Shown one piece after another: positions 38,284 to 48,041 of a stretch of DNA of 64,000 nucleotides. The notes under the pieces are model-generated. The model made no database searches, was not told the DNA's origin, and worked only from the letters and a program-made list of their open reading frames with translations. Each line of letters opens with the position of its first letter. Position 1 is the stretch's first letter. The DNA comes from Curvibacter lanceolatus ATCC 14669 (lineage in GTDB: Bacteria > Pseudomonadota > Gammaproteobacteria > Burkholderiales > Burkholderiaceae_C), in assembly GCF_000381265.1 (NCBI RefSeq), contig NZ_KB906261.1:186001-250000 (forward strand), read 5' to 3'. The translations under genes were made by a program, and so were the position numbers.

Positions 38284-39195
38284 ATGCCCCTGCCCCCTGG
38301 CGGCTACATCGGCCGCTTTGCCCCCTCCCCCACCGGCCCCCTGCACGCCGGCTCGCTGGTGGCCGCCCTGGCCAGCTGGCTGGACGCCCGAGCCCATGGC
38401 GGGCAGTGGCTGGTGCGCATCGAAGACATCGACCCACCCCGCTGCAGCCCGGGCGCCGACCTGTTTCTGCTGCAACAGCTGGCGGCCTGCGGCCTGCACC
38501 CGGACCAGCCGCCCGTGTGGCAATCCCAGCGCCACGCCCTGTACGCCAACGCTTTGCAGCGCCTGATCCAGGCCGGCCTGGCCTATGGCTGCGCCTGCAC
38601 CCGCAAGGAGATCGAAGCCGCCTTGCAGGCCCAGGGCGTGCAACGGGCCCGGCACCAGCAAGCCGTCTACCCAGGCACCTGCCGCCTGGGCAGCCACGGG
38701 CGGGCTGTGCGCGCCTGGCGGCTGGAGGTGGAGAGGATCGCCGGGGCCACCGACCTGCATTGGCAAGACCGCCGATTGGGCCCCCAAACCCAGAATGTGG
38801 CCGCCGAGGTCGGCGACTTTGTGCTGCAACGGGCCGATGGGCTCTGGGCCTACCAATTGGCCGTGGTGGTGGACGACGCCGCCCAGGGCGTGACCGACAT
38901 CGTGCGCGGCGCCGACCTGCGCGACAACACGGCGCGCCAGATCCTGCTGCAGCGCGCGCTGGGCCTGCCCACGCCGCGCTACCTGCACACCCCCTTGGTG
39001 CTGGACGCCCGCGGCGAGAAACTGTCCAAACAACACGGCGCACCCGCCATCGACACCCGCAGCGCGGCCAGTTGTCTGGCGGCACTGCGTCAGGCGGCCC
39101 AGGCCCTGGGCCTGCCCGAAGAGCCCGGCGCCGATGCCGGCATCAGCGATCAATTGCTCAGGTGGACCACCATGTGGCGGGCCCGCTGGGGCTGA
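38284..39195 (+). CDS. gluQ: Glutamyl-Q tRNA(Asp) synthetase
   Basis: A 303-residue truncated class I synthetase that attaches glutamate to queuosine in tRNA(Asp) and lacks the anticodon-binding domain. The HIGH-like motif is [13 protein letters not shown], the KMSKS-like motif is KLSKQ, and the Zn site CxC...Y..C lies in the YGCACTRKE / YPGTC segments, as in GluQRS. Length fits the family. It is transcribed with the renalase-like gene upstream and trmB downstream. Confidence 0.95.
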   Translation: MPLPPGGYIGRFAPSPTGPLHAGSLVAALASWLDARAHGGQWLVRIEDIDPPRCSPGADLFLLQQLAACGLHPDQPPVWQSQRHALYANALQRLIQAGLAYGCACTRKEIEAALQAQGVQRARHQQAVYPGTCRLGSHGRAVRAWRLEVERIAGATDLHWQDRRLGPQTQNVAAEVGDFVLQRADGLWAYQLAVVVDDAAQGVTDIVRGADLRDNTARQILLQRALGLPTPRYLHTPLVLDARGEKLSKQHGAPAIDTRSAASCLAALRQAAQALGLPEEPGADAGISDQLLRWTTMWRARWG

Positions 39196-39231
39196 ACAGG
39201 CCTGAATGGGCGCAGACGGCGCCCGCTTGCC

Positions 39232-39237
39232 TACAAT
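39232..39237 (+). promoter_or_regulatory. trmB: Possible -10 box of trmB
   Basis: TACAAT lies 78 bp before the trmB start, in the 120-bp gap after gluQ. No good -35 is visible. Confidence 0.35.
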
Positions 39238-39315
39238 CTCACTCCATTTGGCGCCCTGTTTGCGCCTCGATCGCGCCCTGATCGCGCCCGGCCCTGCGCC
39301 TGAAACCCCGACACC

Positions 39316-40098
39316 ATGCAAGAACACCCAGAAAACACCGACCCCGTGGCCCCCCAAGCAGCGACCGAAGCGATTGGCACGGCCTCAGAGGCCCAGCCCG
39401 CCGGCGCCCCGGCCGGCGTGGCCTTTCCCAAGACCATCAAGAGCTTTGTGCGGCGCGCCGGCCGCACCACCACCGGCCAGGCCAAGGCCTTTGAGCTGCT
39501 GGGCCCGCGTTTTGTGCTGCCTTACCGCGCCGCACCGCTGGACATGACCGAAGCCTTTGGCGCCCCGGGCCCGGTGGTGCTGGAGATCGGTTTCGGCATG
39601 GGCGACGCCACGGCCCACATCGCGGCGCTGATGCCCGACACCCACTTCCTGTGCTGCGAAGTGCATGAACCCGGTGTGGGTGCCCTGCTCAAGCAGGTGG
39701 GCGAGCGCGGCTTGAGCAACATCCGCATCCTGCAGCATGACGCGGTCGAGGTCATCGACCACATGCTGCCGCAGGGCGTGCTCGAAGGGGTGCACATCTT
39801 CTTTCCAGACCCCTGGCACAAGACCAAGCACAACAAGCGCCGGCTGATCCAGGCGCCGCTGGTGGCCAAATTGGCGGCCCGTTTGCGCCCAGGCGGCTAC
39901 CTGCATTGCGCCACCGACTGGGAGCCCTATGCCGAGCAGATGCTGGAGGTGCTGGGTGCGGAACCCCTGTTGCGCAACCGCCAGGCCAGCGGCGGCTATG
40001 CCGATCGCCCGGCCTACCGCCCCGAGACCAAGTTCGAGCGCCGTGGCCTACGCCTGGGCCATGGGGTGTGGGACCTGGTGTTTGAGAAGGTCAGCTGA
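39316..40098 (+). CDS. trmB: tRNA (guanine(46)-N7)-methyltransferase
   Basis: A 260-residue SAM-dependent methyltransferase. The SAM motif is [13 protein letters not shown], the family motif is '[15 protein letters not shown]', and the C-terminal '[17 protein letters not shown]' is also typical. The first 40 residues are a disordered Ala/Pro/Glu-rich extension. It methylates G46 in the tRNA variable loop. It follows gluQ, so two tRNA-modification genes are neighbours. Confidence 0.96.
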   Translation: MQEHPENTDPVAPQAATEAIGTASEAQPAGAPAGVAFPKTIKSFVRRAGRTTTGQAKAFELLGPRFVLPYRAAPLDMTEAFGAPGPVVLEIGFGMGDATAHIAALMPDTHFLCCEVHEPGVGALLKQVGERGLSNIRILQHDAVEVIDHMLPQGVLEGVHIFFPDPWHKTKHNKRRLIQAPLVAKLAARLRPGGYLHCATDWEPYAEQMLEVLGAEPLLRNRQASGGYADRPAYRPETKFERRGLRLGHGVWDLVFEKVS

Positions 40099-40378
40099 CA
40101 GCTTGTGCCTCGGCGTGAGCCGCCCCGGGGATGCGCCCGGAGCTGCCAGACGGGCACAGACACAAAGCCGCGGGCAATACCAGGGCCTGGTGCATTTTTG
40201 CGACAAAACCACCTGATTTCGAACAAATCTCAGGACAGCTCGGCGCGGCACAAGCGTGCTTTTACAAAAACTGGCTACCATCGCGCCTCATCCATCTTAT
40301 GCCGGGATTGAAACGGATCCGTCCCCTTCGGCCCGGCTCGAACTCGTCATTTCCCCTTGTGTGCAACCGGTTTTGACA

Positions 40379-41401
40379 ATGAATCCACTTTTGCAGCATC
40401 TGGTCGAGATCACGGGTCATCGAGATCATGCCCGCCTGGAAATTTCGGTCATCTCTGCCTTGCACCAGTTGGGCAATGTGCAAGAGGTGCGCGCACTGGA
40501 AGTGGTGACCATCGGCGAAGAAACCCATGTGCGGCCCAAGGCCTGGATCAGTGATGGCGCATTGCAATCCATTGAAGACCCCCAGCACGCAGAGATTCCG
40601 CGCCTGCCCCTCATGGCCTACCCGGCATTGGCTGCCTGTATCGCCGAGAAATCCGCCGGGCGTGAAGAGCGCTCTGCCGGCGGAGAACACGAGTTGTGGC
40701 TGCCTGTATGGCTGCAGGAAAAGGTGGTGGCTTGCCTGGAAATCCGAAACGACCGCCCCTTTGCCCAGGACACGCTGAACGTGATCCACGGCATCTTCCA
40801 CGTCTACCGCAACTACCAGAGCCTGCTCGACTACAGCGAGCGCGATGCCCTCACCGGCCTGTTCAACCGCAAGACGTTCGACGCCGAGTTCTCCCGCCCC
40901 GGCCAAAGCCCCGCTGTCAGCGGAACAGGCGCGCAAACCGATGAAGACAGCCCTCGGCATTGGCTGGCCGTGGTGGACATCGACCACTTCAAGCAGGTCA
41001 ACGACCGTTTCGGCCATCTTTACGGTGACGAGGTCCTGATCCTGATGGCCAATCTGTTGCGCGCGTCCTTCCGCGCCCAGGACCGCATTTTCCGCTTTGG
41101 TGGCGAGGAATTTGTGATCCTGCTGCGCTCGGCCACGCTGGCCACAGCCCGCCAGATCTTCAACCGCTTTCGTCAGGCGGTGGAGCACCATGTGTTTCCG
41201 CAGGTCGGTCGGGTCACCGTCAGTGTTGGTTTTGTCAGTACCCACGAAGGGTCGGCAGTCGAGATTCTGGGCCACGCCGATCAGGCGCTTTATTACGCCA
41301 AAGAGCATGGTCGCAACCAGGTCTGCCATTACGACGAGTTGATCGGCTCGGGCCGGTTGAAAAAGCAAACCCAGGCGCACGACGAAGTCGAGCTGTTCTG
41401 A
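40379..41401 (+). CDS. Soluble diguanylate cyclase with N-terminal sensor domain
   Basis: A 340-residue cytosolic protein. The first 160 residues look GAF-like ('LWLPVWLQEKVVACLEIRND'), followed by a GGDEF domain from 'YSERDALTGLFNRKTF' to the C-terminus. The active site GGEEF is at residues 241-245. An inhibitory RxxD (RAQD) lies five residues before it, so product inhibition by c-di-GMP is expected. An acidic insertion (about residues 185-195) sits early in the domain. ATG 40379 was chosen because earlier in-frame codons are not conserved-looking. The 280 bp before it hold no gene. Confidence 0.93.
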   Translation: MNPLLQHLVEITGHRDHARLEISVISALHQLGNVQEVRALEVVTIGEETHVRPKAWISDGALQSIEDPQHAEIPRLPLMAYPALAACIAEKSAGREERSAGGEHELWLPVWLQEKVVACLEIRNDRPFAQDTLNVIHGIFHVYRNYQSLLDYSERDALTGLFNRKTFDAEFSRPGQSPAVSGTGAQTDEDSPRHWLAVVDIDHFKQVNDRFGHLYGDEVLILMANLLRASFRAQDRIFRFGGEEFVILLRSATLATARQIFNRFRQAVEHHVFPQVGRVTVSVGFVSTHEGSAVEILGHADQALYYAKEHGRNQVCHYDELIGSGRLKKQTQAHDEVELF

Positions 41402-41443
41402 GCCGCTTGCTCCGGTCCGCACACTGCTGCGTCCCGGCCCGGT

Positions 41444-44400
41444 CTAGGCGACCAGATCCACGCTGGCCCGTGCCTCACACCAGGCTTGCAGATCAGATCC
41501 CGACACCGGCTTGCTGAAGTAATAGCCCTGCATGTGGCAGCAGCCGAAGGCCACCAGAAAATCGGCCTGCTCTCGGCTCTCCACCCCTTCGGCAATCACC
41601 TCCAATTGCAGGTGGTGCGCCAAATCGATGATGGCCGTGATGATGGCCATGTTCTTGGGGCTGGCCTGGTAAGCATCGACAAAGGATTTGTCAATCTTCA
41701 GCACGTCCACCGGGAGGGTGGCCAGGTAAGCCAGGCTGGAGTAGCCCGTGCCGAAGTCATCGATGGCAATGCGCAAACCGAGCGCCTTGAGCCCACGCAG
41801 CACACCAGCCATGGCCTCCATGTTCTGCATCAACCCGCTTTCGGTGACTTCAATTTCCAGCAGGGCCGGCGGCAAGCCTGTGTTTTTAAGCACCTGCTGC
41901 ACCTCGGCCACAAAACCGGGGTCGGCCAACTGCCGTATCGACACATTGACCGCCATCGGCGCCCTGAGCAGGCCCAGAGCACACAGGCGGCTGGCCTCTT
42001 CGCAAGCTGTGCGCAGAATATGGCGCCCGATCTCGATGATCTGCCCACTTTCCTCGGCCACCGGGATGAACTGGGCCGGCGACACGCGCTGCCCGGACCA
42101 GCGCCAACGCGCCAGCGCCTCGACACCGACGACCTGGTCGGCACTGAAATCCACCTTGGGCTGGTATTCGAGAAAGATCTCGCCGTGCCCCAGGGCGGCC
42201 TTCAGCGCCTGCTCCTGCTGCAAGCGCAGATGGGCCGCCACCCCCAGTTCGCGCGTGAAGTAATGGAAGCGGTTGCGGCCGGCATTCTTGGCCGCGTACA
42301 GCGCGGCATCCGCGTGCTTGGCCAATTCATCGAAGTTACTTCCGTCAGCTGGGAACAGGGCGATGCCGATGGTGACCGACACATTGAGCTCCCGGCCCTG
42401 CACCACAAAGGGCTCGCTGCACAGGCGCAGCAGCTTGCGGGCCAACTGGCCGGCCTGGGCCGCATCCTTCAGGCCGGTCTGCAGGATCACGAACTCATCA
42501 CCCCCCTGGCGGCTCAGGGTGTCGGAATGCCGCATGGCGCTCGACAGGCGCCGCGCGAAATCCACCAGCAGGCGGTCGCCCACCTCATGCCCCAGGGAGT
42601 CATTGACCGTCTTGAAGCGGTCCAGATCGAGGTACATCACCGCCACCTGCTCCTGCTCACGCTGGGCCAGCAAAATGGCCTGCTCGGCCCGGTCGTACAG
42701 CATCAGCCGGTTGGGCAGCCCAGTCAGGGCATCGTGCTGGGCCAGGTGGGCCATGCGGATGGCCATCGAGCGCATCTCGCTGACATCGTGGAACACCATC
42801 ACCGCACCGATGATCTCGCCGTGCCGGTCCTTGATCGGTGCGGCAGAGTCTTCGATGTCAAAGCGCTGACCATCGCGCCTGACCAGGGCCGTGTCGGCCG
42901 CCAGGCCCACCGTGTCCTGCAGCTCCAGCGCGAGTCGCACCGGGTTGCGCAAAGGGCTGCCGTCGACCGAGTTGACGATGGGCATCACCGCCTCCACAGG
43001 CTCGCCGCGTGCCAGGTCCAGGCGCCAGTCGGTCATCAACTCGGCCACCGGGTTGAGGTAGGTCACCCGGCCCGCCACATCCACCGTGATCACCGCGTCG
43101 CCGATCGAGCTCAACGTGACCCGGAAGCGCTCCTTCTCTTCGAACACCTGGCTCTCGGCCTGTTTGCGATCGGTGATGTCCATGAGCTGAGCAAAAATGC
43201 CCGCCACACGGCCCTCGCGAAGATCAGGCGCCAAGGACACCAGCAAGGTGCGCAGCAGCCCCCCCGGCAACTTGACCGGCCACTCAAAGGTCTGCGCCTC
43301 GCCCGCCAGAGCCAGCTTGATGTAGGGCCCGTAGCGGTGCATCAGGGCGGGCCCGACCACATCCGGCAGCGTCTGCCCCCGCAACACCTCGGGCAGGAGG
43401 CCGAAAAGGTCACGGTGCAAGTGATTGGCAAACAGGTTGCGCAGATCGCGGTCCCAATAGCTGACCAGTGAAGGCAGGTGGTTGACGATGGTGCGCAGAT
43501 GCCCCTCGGCATGCGCCAGCAACTGCGACACCTGCTGGCGATGCCGCAACTCACGCTCAAACAACAGCACCAGGCCCAGACAGCCGGCCACCAGCACCAG
43601 CGTCACCCCTCCCGTGCTGGCCACCCTTTGCCACCAGGCTGCCTCGACGGCAGCCGACCGACGCATCAGCACCAGGCGCAAGGGCGCATCGCCGACCTGC
43701 AGATAGCTGACCAGGCGCGGCACACCATCGCCGGCCAGATCCGATCGAAAATTACCGGCCGGCGCGGGGCCTTGAGGCCCGTGCTCCGGCCAGCTCAGGC
43801 TGCCACTGAGTGATGCCCCTCCCGGGCCGACAGCCCCAGCCAGGTAAGTGCCATCACGGTGCTCCAGCCAGAGCAGCGAGTCACCTTGCAGCTCGGATCC
43901 GTCCAGCAGCCCCTGCCAATGGGCCAGGGGGACCAGGCCCACCACCACACCGGCAAAATGCCCGGCTGCATCCTGCAGACGCCGACTCATGGCCAACGCA
44001 GGTATCTTCTTGATCTGGCTGACAAAGGGGTGGCTGATATACAGCGCATCGCGGTCCGCCCGCCACTGCACCTGAAAATAGTCGCGCTGCGTGGCCATGA
44101 CCGGGCGAGGAACCAGGCCTGCGCTGTCGGCCACAGCCAACCCGGCACGGTCCAGCACCAAGGTGGCGGCAAAGACCGGTTCACCCGTCAAACGTTTGAA
44201 CAACAGGCGCTGGCGCAGCTCGGGTGCCAAGCTCTGCAAACCAGGGTCCTGCCAGTCATCGCGTATGGCACCCAGCACGCGGTCACCCAGGCTCACATGG
44301 CGTGCCAGCTCCTGACTCAGTTGGGCCAGGACCCGGGCATCGTGCTCGGCCACCCGGCCCCAGGTCTCGCGCAGGTCCGTGCGCGCCCAATGCACAGACA

Positions 44401-44470
44401 GGCCCGCCATTGTCAGTGCCAGGCACAGGGCCATCAGCAGCAGCCAGCGGGAAGTGATGGGGCGGAGCAT
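41444..44470 (-). CDS. Membrane GGDEF-EAL protein with PAS domains
   Basis: A 1008-residue inner-membrane signalling protein. TM helix 1 (about 9-27), a Cache-like periplasmic domain (30-285), TM helix 2 (about 288-308), PAS domain 1 (about 325-435), PAS domain 2 (about 445-570), GGDEF (about 585-750) and EAL (760-1005) follow in order. The cyclase site GGDEF and I-site RHSD are intact. The phosphodiesterase residues are present: EYQPKVDF, VEALARW, NVSIRQL, IEVTES, IDDFGTGYSSL, KIDKSFV, AEGVES. It could therefore both make and break c-di-GMP. It converges with the soluble cyclase gene. Confidence 0.93.
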   Translation of the reverse strand: MLRPITSRWLLLMALCLALTMAGLSVHWARTDLRETWGRVAEHDARVLAQLSQELARHVSLGDRVLGAIRDDWQDPGLQSLAPELRQRLLFKRLTGEPVFAATLVLDRAGLAVADSAGLVPRPVMATQRDYFQVQWRADRDALYISHPFVSQIKKIPALAMSRRLQDAAGHFAGVVVGLVPLAHWQGLLDGSELQGDSLLWLEHRDGTYLAGAVGPGGASLSGSLSWPEHGPQGPAPAGNFRSDLAGDGVPRLVSYLQVGDAPLRLVLMRRSAAVEAAWWQRVASTGGVTLVLVAGCLGLVLLFERELRHRQQVSQLLAHAEGHLRTIVNHLPSLVSYWDRDLRNLFANHLHRDLFGLLPEVLRGQTLPDVVGPALMHRYGPYIKLALAGEAQTFEWPVKLPGGLLRTLLVSLAPDLREGRVAGIFAQLMDITDRKQAESQVFEEKERFRVTLSSIGDAVITVDVAGRVTYLNPVAELMTDWRLDLARGEPVEAVMPIVNSVDGSPLRNPVRLALELQDTVGLAADTALVRRDGQRFDIEDSAAPIKDRHGEIIGAVMVFHDVSEMRSMAIRMAHLAQHDALTGLPNRLMLYDRAEQAILLAQREQEQVAVMYLDLDRFKTVNDSLGHEVGDRLLVDFARRLSSAMRHSDTLSRQGGDEFVILQTGLKDAAQAGQLARKLLRLCSEPFVVQGRELNVSVTIGIALFPADGSNFDELAKHADAALYAAKNAGRNRFHYFTRELGVAAHLRLQQEQALKAALGHGEIFLEYQPKVDFSADQVVGVEALARWRWSGQRVSPAQFIPVAEESGQIIEIGRHILRTACEEASRLCALGLLRAPMAVNVSIRQLADPGFVAEVQQVLKNTGLPPALLEIEVTESGLMQNMEAMAGVLRGLKALGLRIAIDDFGTGYSSLAYLATLPVDVLKIDKSFVDAYQASPKNMAIITAIIDLAHHLQLEVIAEGVESREQADFLVAFGCCHMQGYYFSKPVSGSDLQAWCEARASVDLVA

Positions 44471-44653
44471 GATCGGTAGGGTGGAGCCAGGGGCGGATTC
44501 TAGGGATGGGGCTTGCCACCACATTGATGCGGGTCAAGCTCCGACCTTGCTACCGCGGCACCAGCGGGTCTTGGCGTGTCAAATCCTTGACATGCCGTGG
44601 CGCGCGCGTGGGGCAAGATGCGACACCCCATCGCCCCCCTTTCAGGAGACAGC

Positions 44654-45424
44654 ATGAACATCCCTTCACTGCAGCAGCAGGTCAGCGCCGAAGAGTGGCA
44701 GTTGCGCGTCGATCTGGCCGCCTGCTACCGCCTGGTGGCAGCCTATGGCTGGAGCGACCTGGTCTTCACCCACATCAGCGCCAAATTGCCGAGTTCGGTG
44801 GCGGGTGATGAACACCAGTTTCTGATCAACCCCTACGGGCTGATGTTCGACGAGATCACGGCCTCCAGCCTGGTCAAGGTGGACATGCAGTGCAACAAGC
44901 TGCACGACAGCCCCTTCCCCGTCAACCCGGCAGGCTTCGTGATCCATAGCGCCATCCACGAAGCACGGCCTGAGGCCGGCTGTGTGCTGCACACCCACAC
45001 CCGTGCCGGTGTGGGCGTGAGTGCCCAGAAGCACGGCATTTTGCCGCTGAGCCAGCAATCCACCTTTGTGCTGAGTTCACTGGCCTACCACGACTATGAA
45101 GGGGTCGCGATCCGCGACGATGAAAAGACCCGCCTGCAGGCCGATCTGGGCACAGCCAATTACTTGGTGCTGCGCAACCATGGGCTGTTGACCGTGGGAC
45201 GCAACATCCCCGAGGCATTTTTGGCCATGTACACCTTCGAAAACACCTGCAGGATCCAGATCGACGCCCTGGCGGGCGGTGGTGAAGTGGTCGCGGTCAA
45301 CCCCGCCATCCTGGACAGTGTGGCGCATGCCATGAAGGTGCAGACCAGCGGCATGGGTGGTCAGTTTGTCTGGCCATCGCTGCTGCGCAAACTGGAACGG
45401 CTGGACCCCGGCTACAAGACCTGA
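44654..45424 (+). CDS. Class II aldolase/adducin-family protein
   Basis: A 256-residue class II aldolase-fold enzyme. It has 'GWSDLVFTHISAKLP' at the N-terminal substrate loop, the Zn ligands HTHTRAGVGV and, later, 'LRNHGLLTVG', plus an acidic residue in 'HSAIHEARPEA'. The family includes fuculose-phosphate aldolase and ribulose-5-phosphate epimerase, but many members like this (adducin-like, alpha-proteobacterial and Burkholderiales type) have no known substrate. ATG 44654 has a CAGGAGAC site. It stands alone between cyclic-di-GMP genes, with no evident link. Confidence 0.9.
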   Translation: MNIPSLQQQVSAEEWQLRVDLAACYRLVAAYGWSDLVFTHISAKLPSSVAGDEHQFLINPYGLMFDEITASSLVKVDMQCNKLHDSPFPVNPAGFVIHSAIHEARPEAGCVLHTHTRAGVGVSAQKHGILPLSQQSTFVLSSLAYHDYEGVAIRDDEKTRLQADLGTANYLVLRNHGLLTVGRNIPEAFLAMYTFENTCRIQIDALAGGGEVVAVNPAILDSVAHAMKVQTSGMGGQFVWPSLLRKLERLDPGYKT

Positions 45425-45466
45425 ACAGCCCAGAACCCAGCCGGCCAGCCAGCCAAAGGCGCATCA

Positions 45467-46717
45467 TCAACCGCTCACTTCGACGCGGTCTCGCCCTTCG
45501 CTCTTGGCGTGGTAGAGCATGGCGTCGGCGCGCGCCAGCAGATCCGCCACCCCCTCGTCAGGCCCGCACTGGGCCACGCCGAAACTGGCAGTTCGTGGGA
45601 TCACCATGCCCTCCCAGAGGGCGGGTTGTTCTCCCACACGTTCACGCAAGCGCTCTGCTGCTTGGCGAGCATCCACCAGGTCGCTCTCGGGCAGGACGAT
45701 CAGGAATTCTTCCCCGCCATAGCGGGCCACCCAATCCACCTGGTTGCGCAACTGCCCCAACAGCAAGGTGCCAAAGTCGCGCAAGACCGCATCCCCGGCC
45801 GCGTGACCATGGGTGTCGTTGATGACCTTGAAATGGTCAATGTCGGCAAAGATCACCGACAAAGGCCGCCCATAGCGGCGCGCCCGCTCGATCTCCGAGG
45901 GCAGGCGCTCCTCGATCACGCGCCGGTTGAAGCACCCTGTGAGCGCATCGGTGATCGACAGCCTGTGCACCTCACCAATCAATTTCTCCAATTGCTGAGT
46001 GCGCTCTGCCACCAAGCCATCCAGGTTGGCAATGTGACTTTGCAGTTCGCCTTGAAGCTGGCGAAAGCCCTGAGTCACCAGGTCGATCTCGTCGAGATGA
46101 TCGCTGCTGGCACGGTCCAGCACCAAGGGGCGGGAGATTTCCTGCGGCTTGAGCTCGGAGGCGAAACGCGCAATCTGCTGCAGAGGTTGCTGCAGATCCC
46201 GCCGCAGCATCCAGGCCACCACCAGACACAGCAAGGCGGTGAAGACCCCATACCCTGCAGCGATGGTGAGTGTGTTGGCCAGGATCTGTTGGTAGAGGTA
46301 GCTGGGATCGACCCACAGTTGCAGCTGGCCCACGGCCTTGCCCCCCTGGGGCGCCAGGATTTCGAGCGTGTGGGTCGGTGGCGTGTCGGCCCCGACCTCC
46401 GAAGACAAGGTGCCCGCCTCAAAAATCTGCCCCGTGCTGGCCAACACCCGGGCACGACCGATCTCGGGCAGGCCCGCCAGCCAGTTCATCTGACGCTGGA
46501 TCACCTCGGGCTCAATGTCCCACAGCGACAGCGACAGCATCGGCAGGCTGTTGTCAGCAATTTCGCTGACCGCGTGCTCCACCTGGGACTGGCTGCTGCG
46601 ATAGGCCAAACCGGCCTGCAGCAGAGTCATCGCCAACAAGCAAAGCCCGGCCAGCAGCACAATGCGCCGGATCAGCGTCGCCGCAATCGAACGGTAATAA
46701 GGCTGGTTCAAAGACAT
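45467..46717 (-). CDS. Membrane diguanylate cyclase with periplasmic sensor and HAMP
   Basis: A 416-residue protein: TM1 (about 18-38), a periplasmic domain of about 110 residues, TM2 (about 150-170), a HAMP linker (170-225), a short coiled coil (LDGLVAERTQQLEKLIGEV) and a C-terminal GGDEF domain. The active motif is RYGGEEFLI with GGEEF at about 333-337. The inhibitory I-site Arg is replaced (NQVD), so it may lack product inhibition. It starts 6 bp after the stop of a periplasmic-binding-protein gene on the same strand, suggesting that the binding protein is its ligand sensor. Confidence 0.93.
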   Translation of the reverse strand: MSLNQPYYRSIAATLIRRIVLLAGLCLLAMTLLQAGLAYRSSQSQVEHAVSEIADNSLPMLSLSLWDIEPEVIQRQMNWLAGLPEIGRARVLASTGQIFEAGTLSSEVGADTPPTHTLEILAPQGGKAVGQLQLWVDPSYLYQQILANTLTIAAGYGVFTALLCLVVAWMLRRDLQQPLQQIARFASELKPQEISRPLVLDRASSDHLDEIDLVTQGFRQLQGELQSHIANLDGLVAERTQQLEKLIGEVHRLSITDALTGCFNRRVIEERLPSEIERARRYGRPLSVIFADIDHFKVINDTHGHAAGDAVLRDFGTLLLGQLRNQVDWVARYGGEEFLIVLPESDLVDARQAAERLRERVGEQPALWEGMVIPRTASFGVAQCGPDEGVADLLARADAMLYHAKSEGRDRVEVSG

Positions 46718-46723
46718 GTCGGC

Positions 46724-47830
46724 CTAGCGTAACAGGTCGCCCACATCGAAATCGTAATGGACCAGTCGCGGATTGAGCGCCAGGCTGTAGCGCCTGAAAT
46801 CCAGCGTCCCGCTGTCAGCGGCAAAACGCTGCATGAAGCGCTCGGCCAATGGCGGTGTGAACAGGATGAACATGGGCACCACCAGTTCCAAGCCCTCGGA
46901 CTGGGCAAAGTCATGGCCCTTGGCATGGTCGTGGATCATGACGAGCACCCAGGCCCCGGCCATGAAATGCCCGCCCGCGAGCGCCGAAAGCTCCCCCGAA
47001 CGCACCGCGTTGAGGGCCTCTGTGGAGGTGTTGACGCCGCTGAACAGCACATCCTTGCCTGGCACGTCAGCATGTTCGCGCCAGGCCTGCATGGCACCAA
47101 AGGCCATCTGATCGCTGCCCGCCCACACCAGCCGCGCATCCGGGTGGCGGCGCACCAGCCAACGCGACTTGGTCAAGGCGGTCTCGCGGCTCCAGTTGGC
47201 GTAGACGATCTGGTCCAGCACCACATCAGAGGCTTCGGCCAACGCGCGCTGCAGCCCGGCATTGCGGGCGGCCGAGCTGGGTGTGGAGCGGTCGCCGGCG
47301 ATGGCGATCACATGCAGCAAGCCGTCCGCCCCCCGCAGTTGGGCCCGACGACCTTTCTCGATCAGCGTCTTTGCCGTGAGGTAACCCGCGTCTTCAGCCC
47401 GGGGCTCGAGCGTCCCCAGCCAGAAATCGTACTTTTCACGCGGCCCTCCGGTGTGGCGCCGGTCTGCACCATGGATGCCACTGAAAGCCATCATGGCCTT
47501 GATGCCCGAGCCGTTCAGCAGCCGCAGGATCTCGGGGCCAGTGGCATAGTCATTGGAGAACACCACGTAATCCGGTCGCTGGCCAGCCGGGCGGGCGGCC
47601 AGCGATGCCGCGATCTCCAGCGCCTTGAGGTGATCACGCTCGGCATACTTCACCTCCAGCTGCAGGTCCAGGCTGCGCGCCGCCTGCACCATCGCCGAGG
47701 CTGCCGCCACCCAGTAGGCCTCGTTGCTGCGCCCCGGGTTGATGAAGGTCACCGACACGGCATGCGCGGGCCCGACCAGACCCAGGGTGATCATCAGCAG
47801 CAGGGCAAGGCGGTACAGGGCGGCACTCAA
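46724..47830 (-). CDS. Periplasmic sugar-type binding protein, probable co-receptor of the adjacent cyclase
   Basis: A type I periplasmic-binding-protein fold (RbsB/LuxP-like) of about 368 residues. It begins with a hydrophobic signal segment ending GPAHA, then VSVTFINPGRSNEAYW, with 'PDYVVFSNDYATGPEILRLL' and 'WAGSDQMAFGAMQAW' as hinge/pocket segments. No ABC ATPase or permease gene is near; the only partner is the membrane diguanylate cyclase 6 bp downstream. I took TTG 47830, which completes a normal signal peptide; ATG 47794 would leave only 12 residues before the cleavage site. The ligand is unknown. Confidence 0.85.
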   Translation of the reverse strand: MSAALYRLALLLMITLGLVGPAHAVSVTFINPGRSNEAYWVAAASAMVQAARSLDLQLEVKYAERDHLKALEIAASLAARPAGQRPDYVVFSNDYATGPEILRLLNGSGIKAMMAFSGIHGADRRHTGGPREKYDFWLGTLEPRAEDAGYLTAKTLIEKGRRAQLRGADGLLHVIAIAGDRSTPSSAARNAGLQRALAEASDVVLDQIVYANWSRETALTKSRWLVRRHPDARLVWAGSDQMAFGAMQAWREHADVPGKDVLFSGVNTSTEALNAVRSGELSALAGGHFMAGAWVLVMIHDHAKGHDFAQSEGLELVVPMFILFTPPLAERFMQRFAADSGTLDFRRYSLALNPRLVHYDFDVGDLLR

Positions 47831-48041
47831 GACAGGGATCCAGAAAAGGACTGCACCTTGACCCAGGGCGAAACCCGGGGGCAAGGGCAAGGAAGGGGCT
47901 AGGCCATGGGCCGCATTATGGGCAAGGGGGCAAGAGGCACCACAGGGCAAGCCCCACCCCGGCTTGTCTTGGGCTCTCACTGGCATGAAAAGCCCTGACA
48001 GCTCAGCAAGGGGCTTGCCGCCCCCTGCCCTCTGAGCCGCC

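Noticed and set aside
48000-48030. Short GCAAG-GGG-CTTGC hairpin after alaS as terminator
   Set aside because: Only five base pairs with a 3-nt loop and no T-run; too weak to call.
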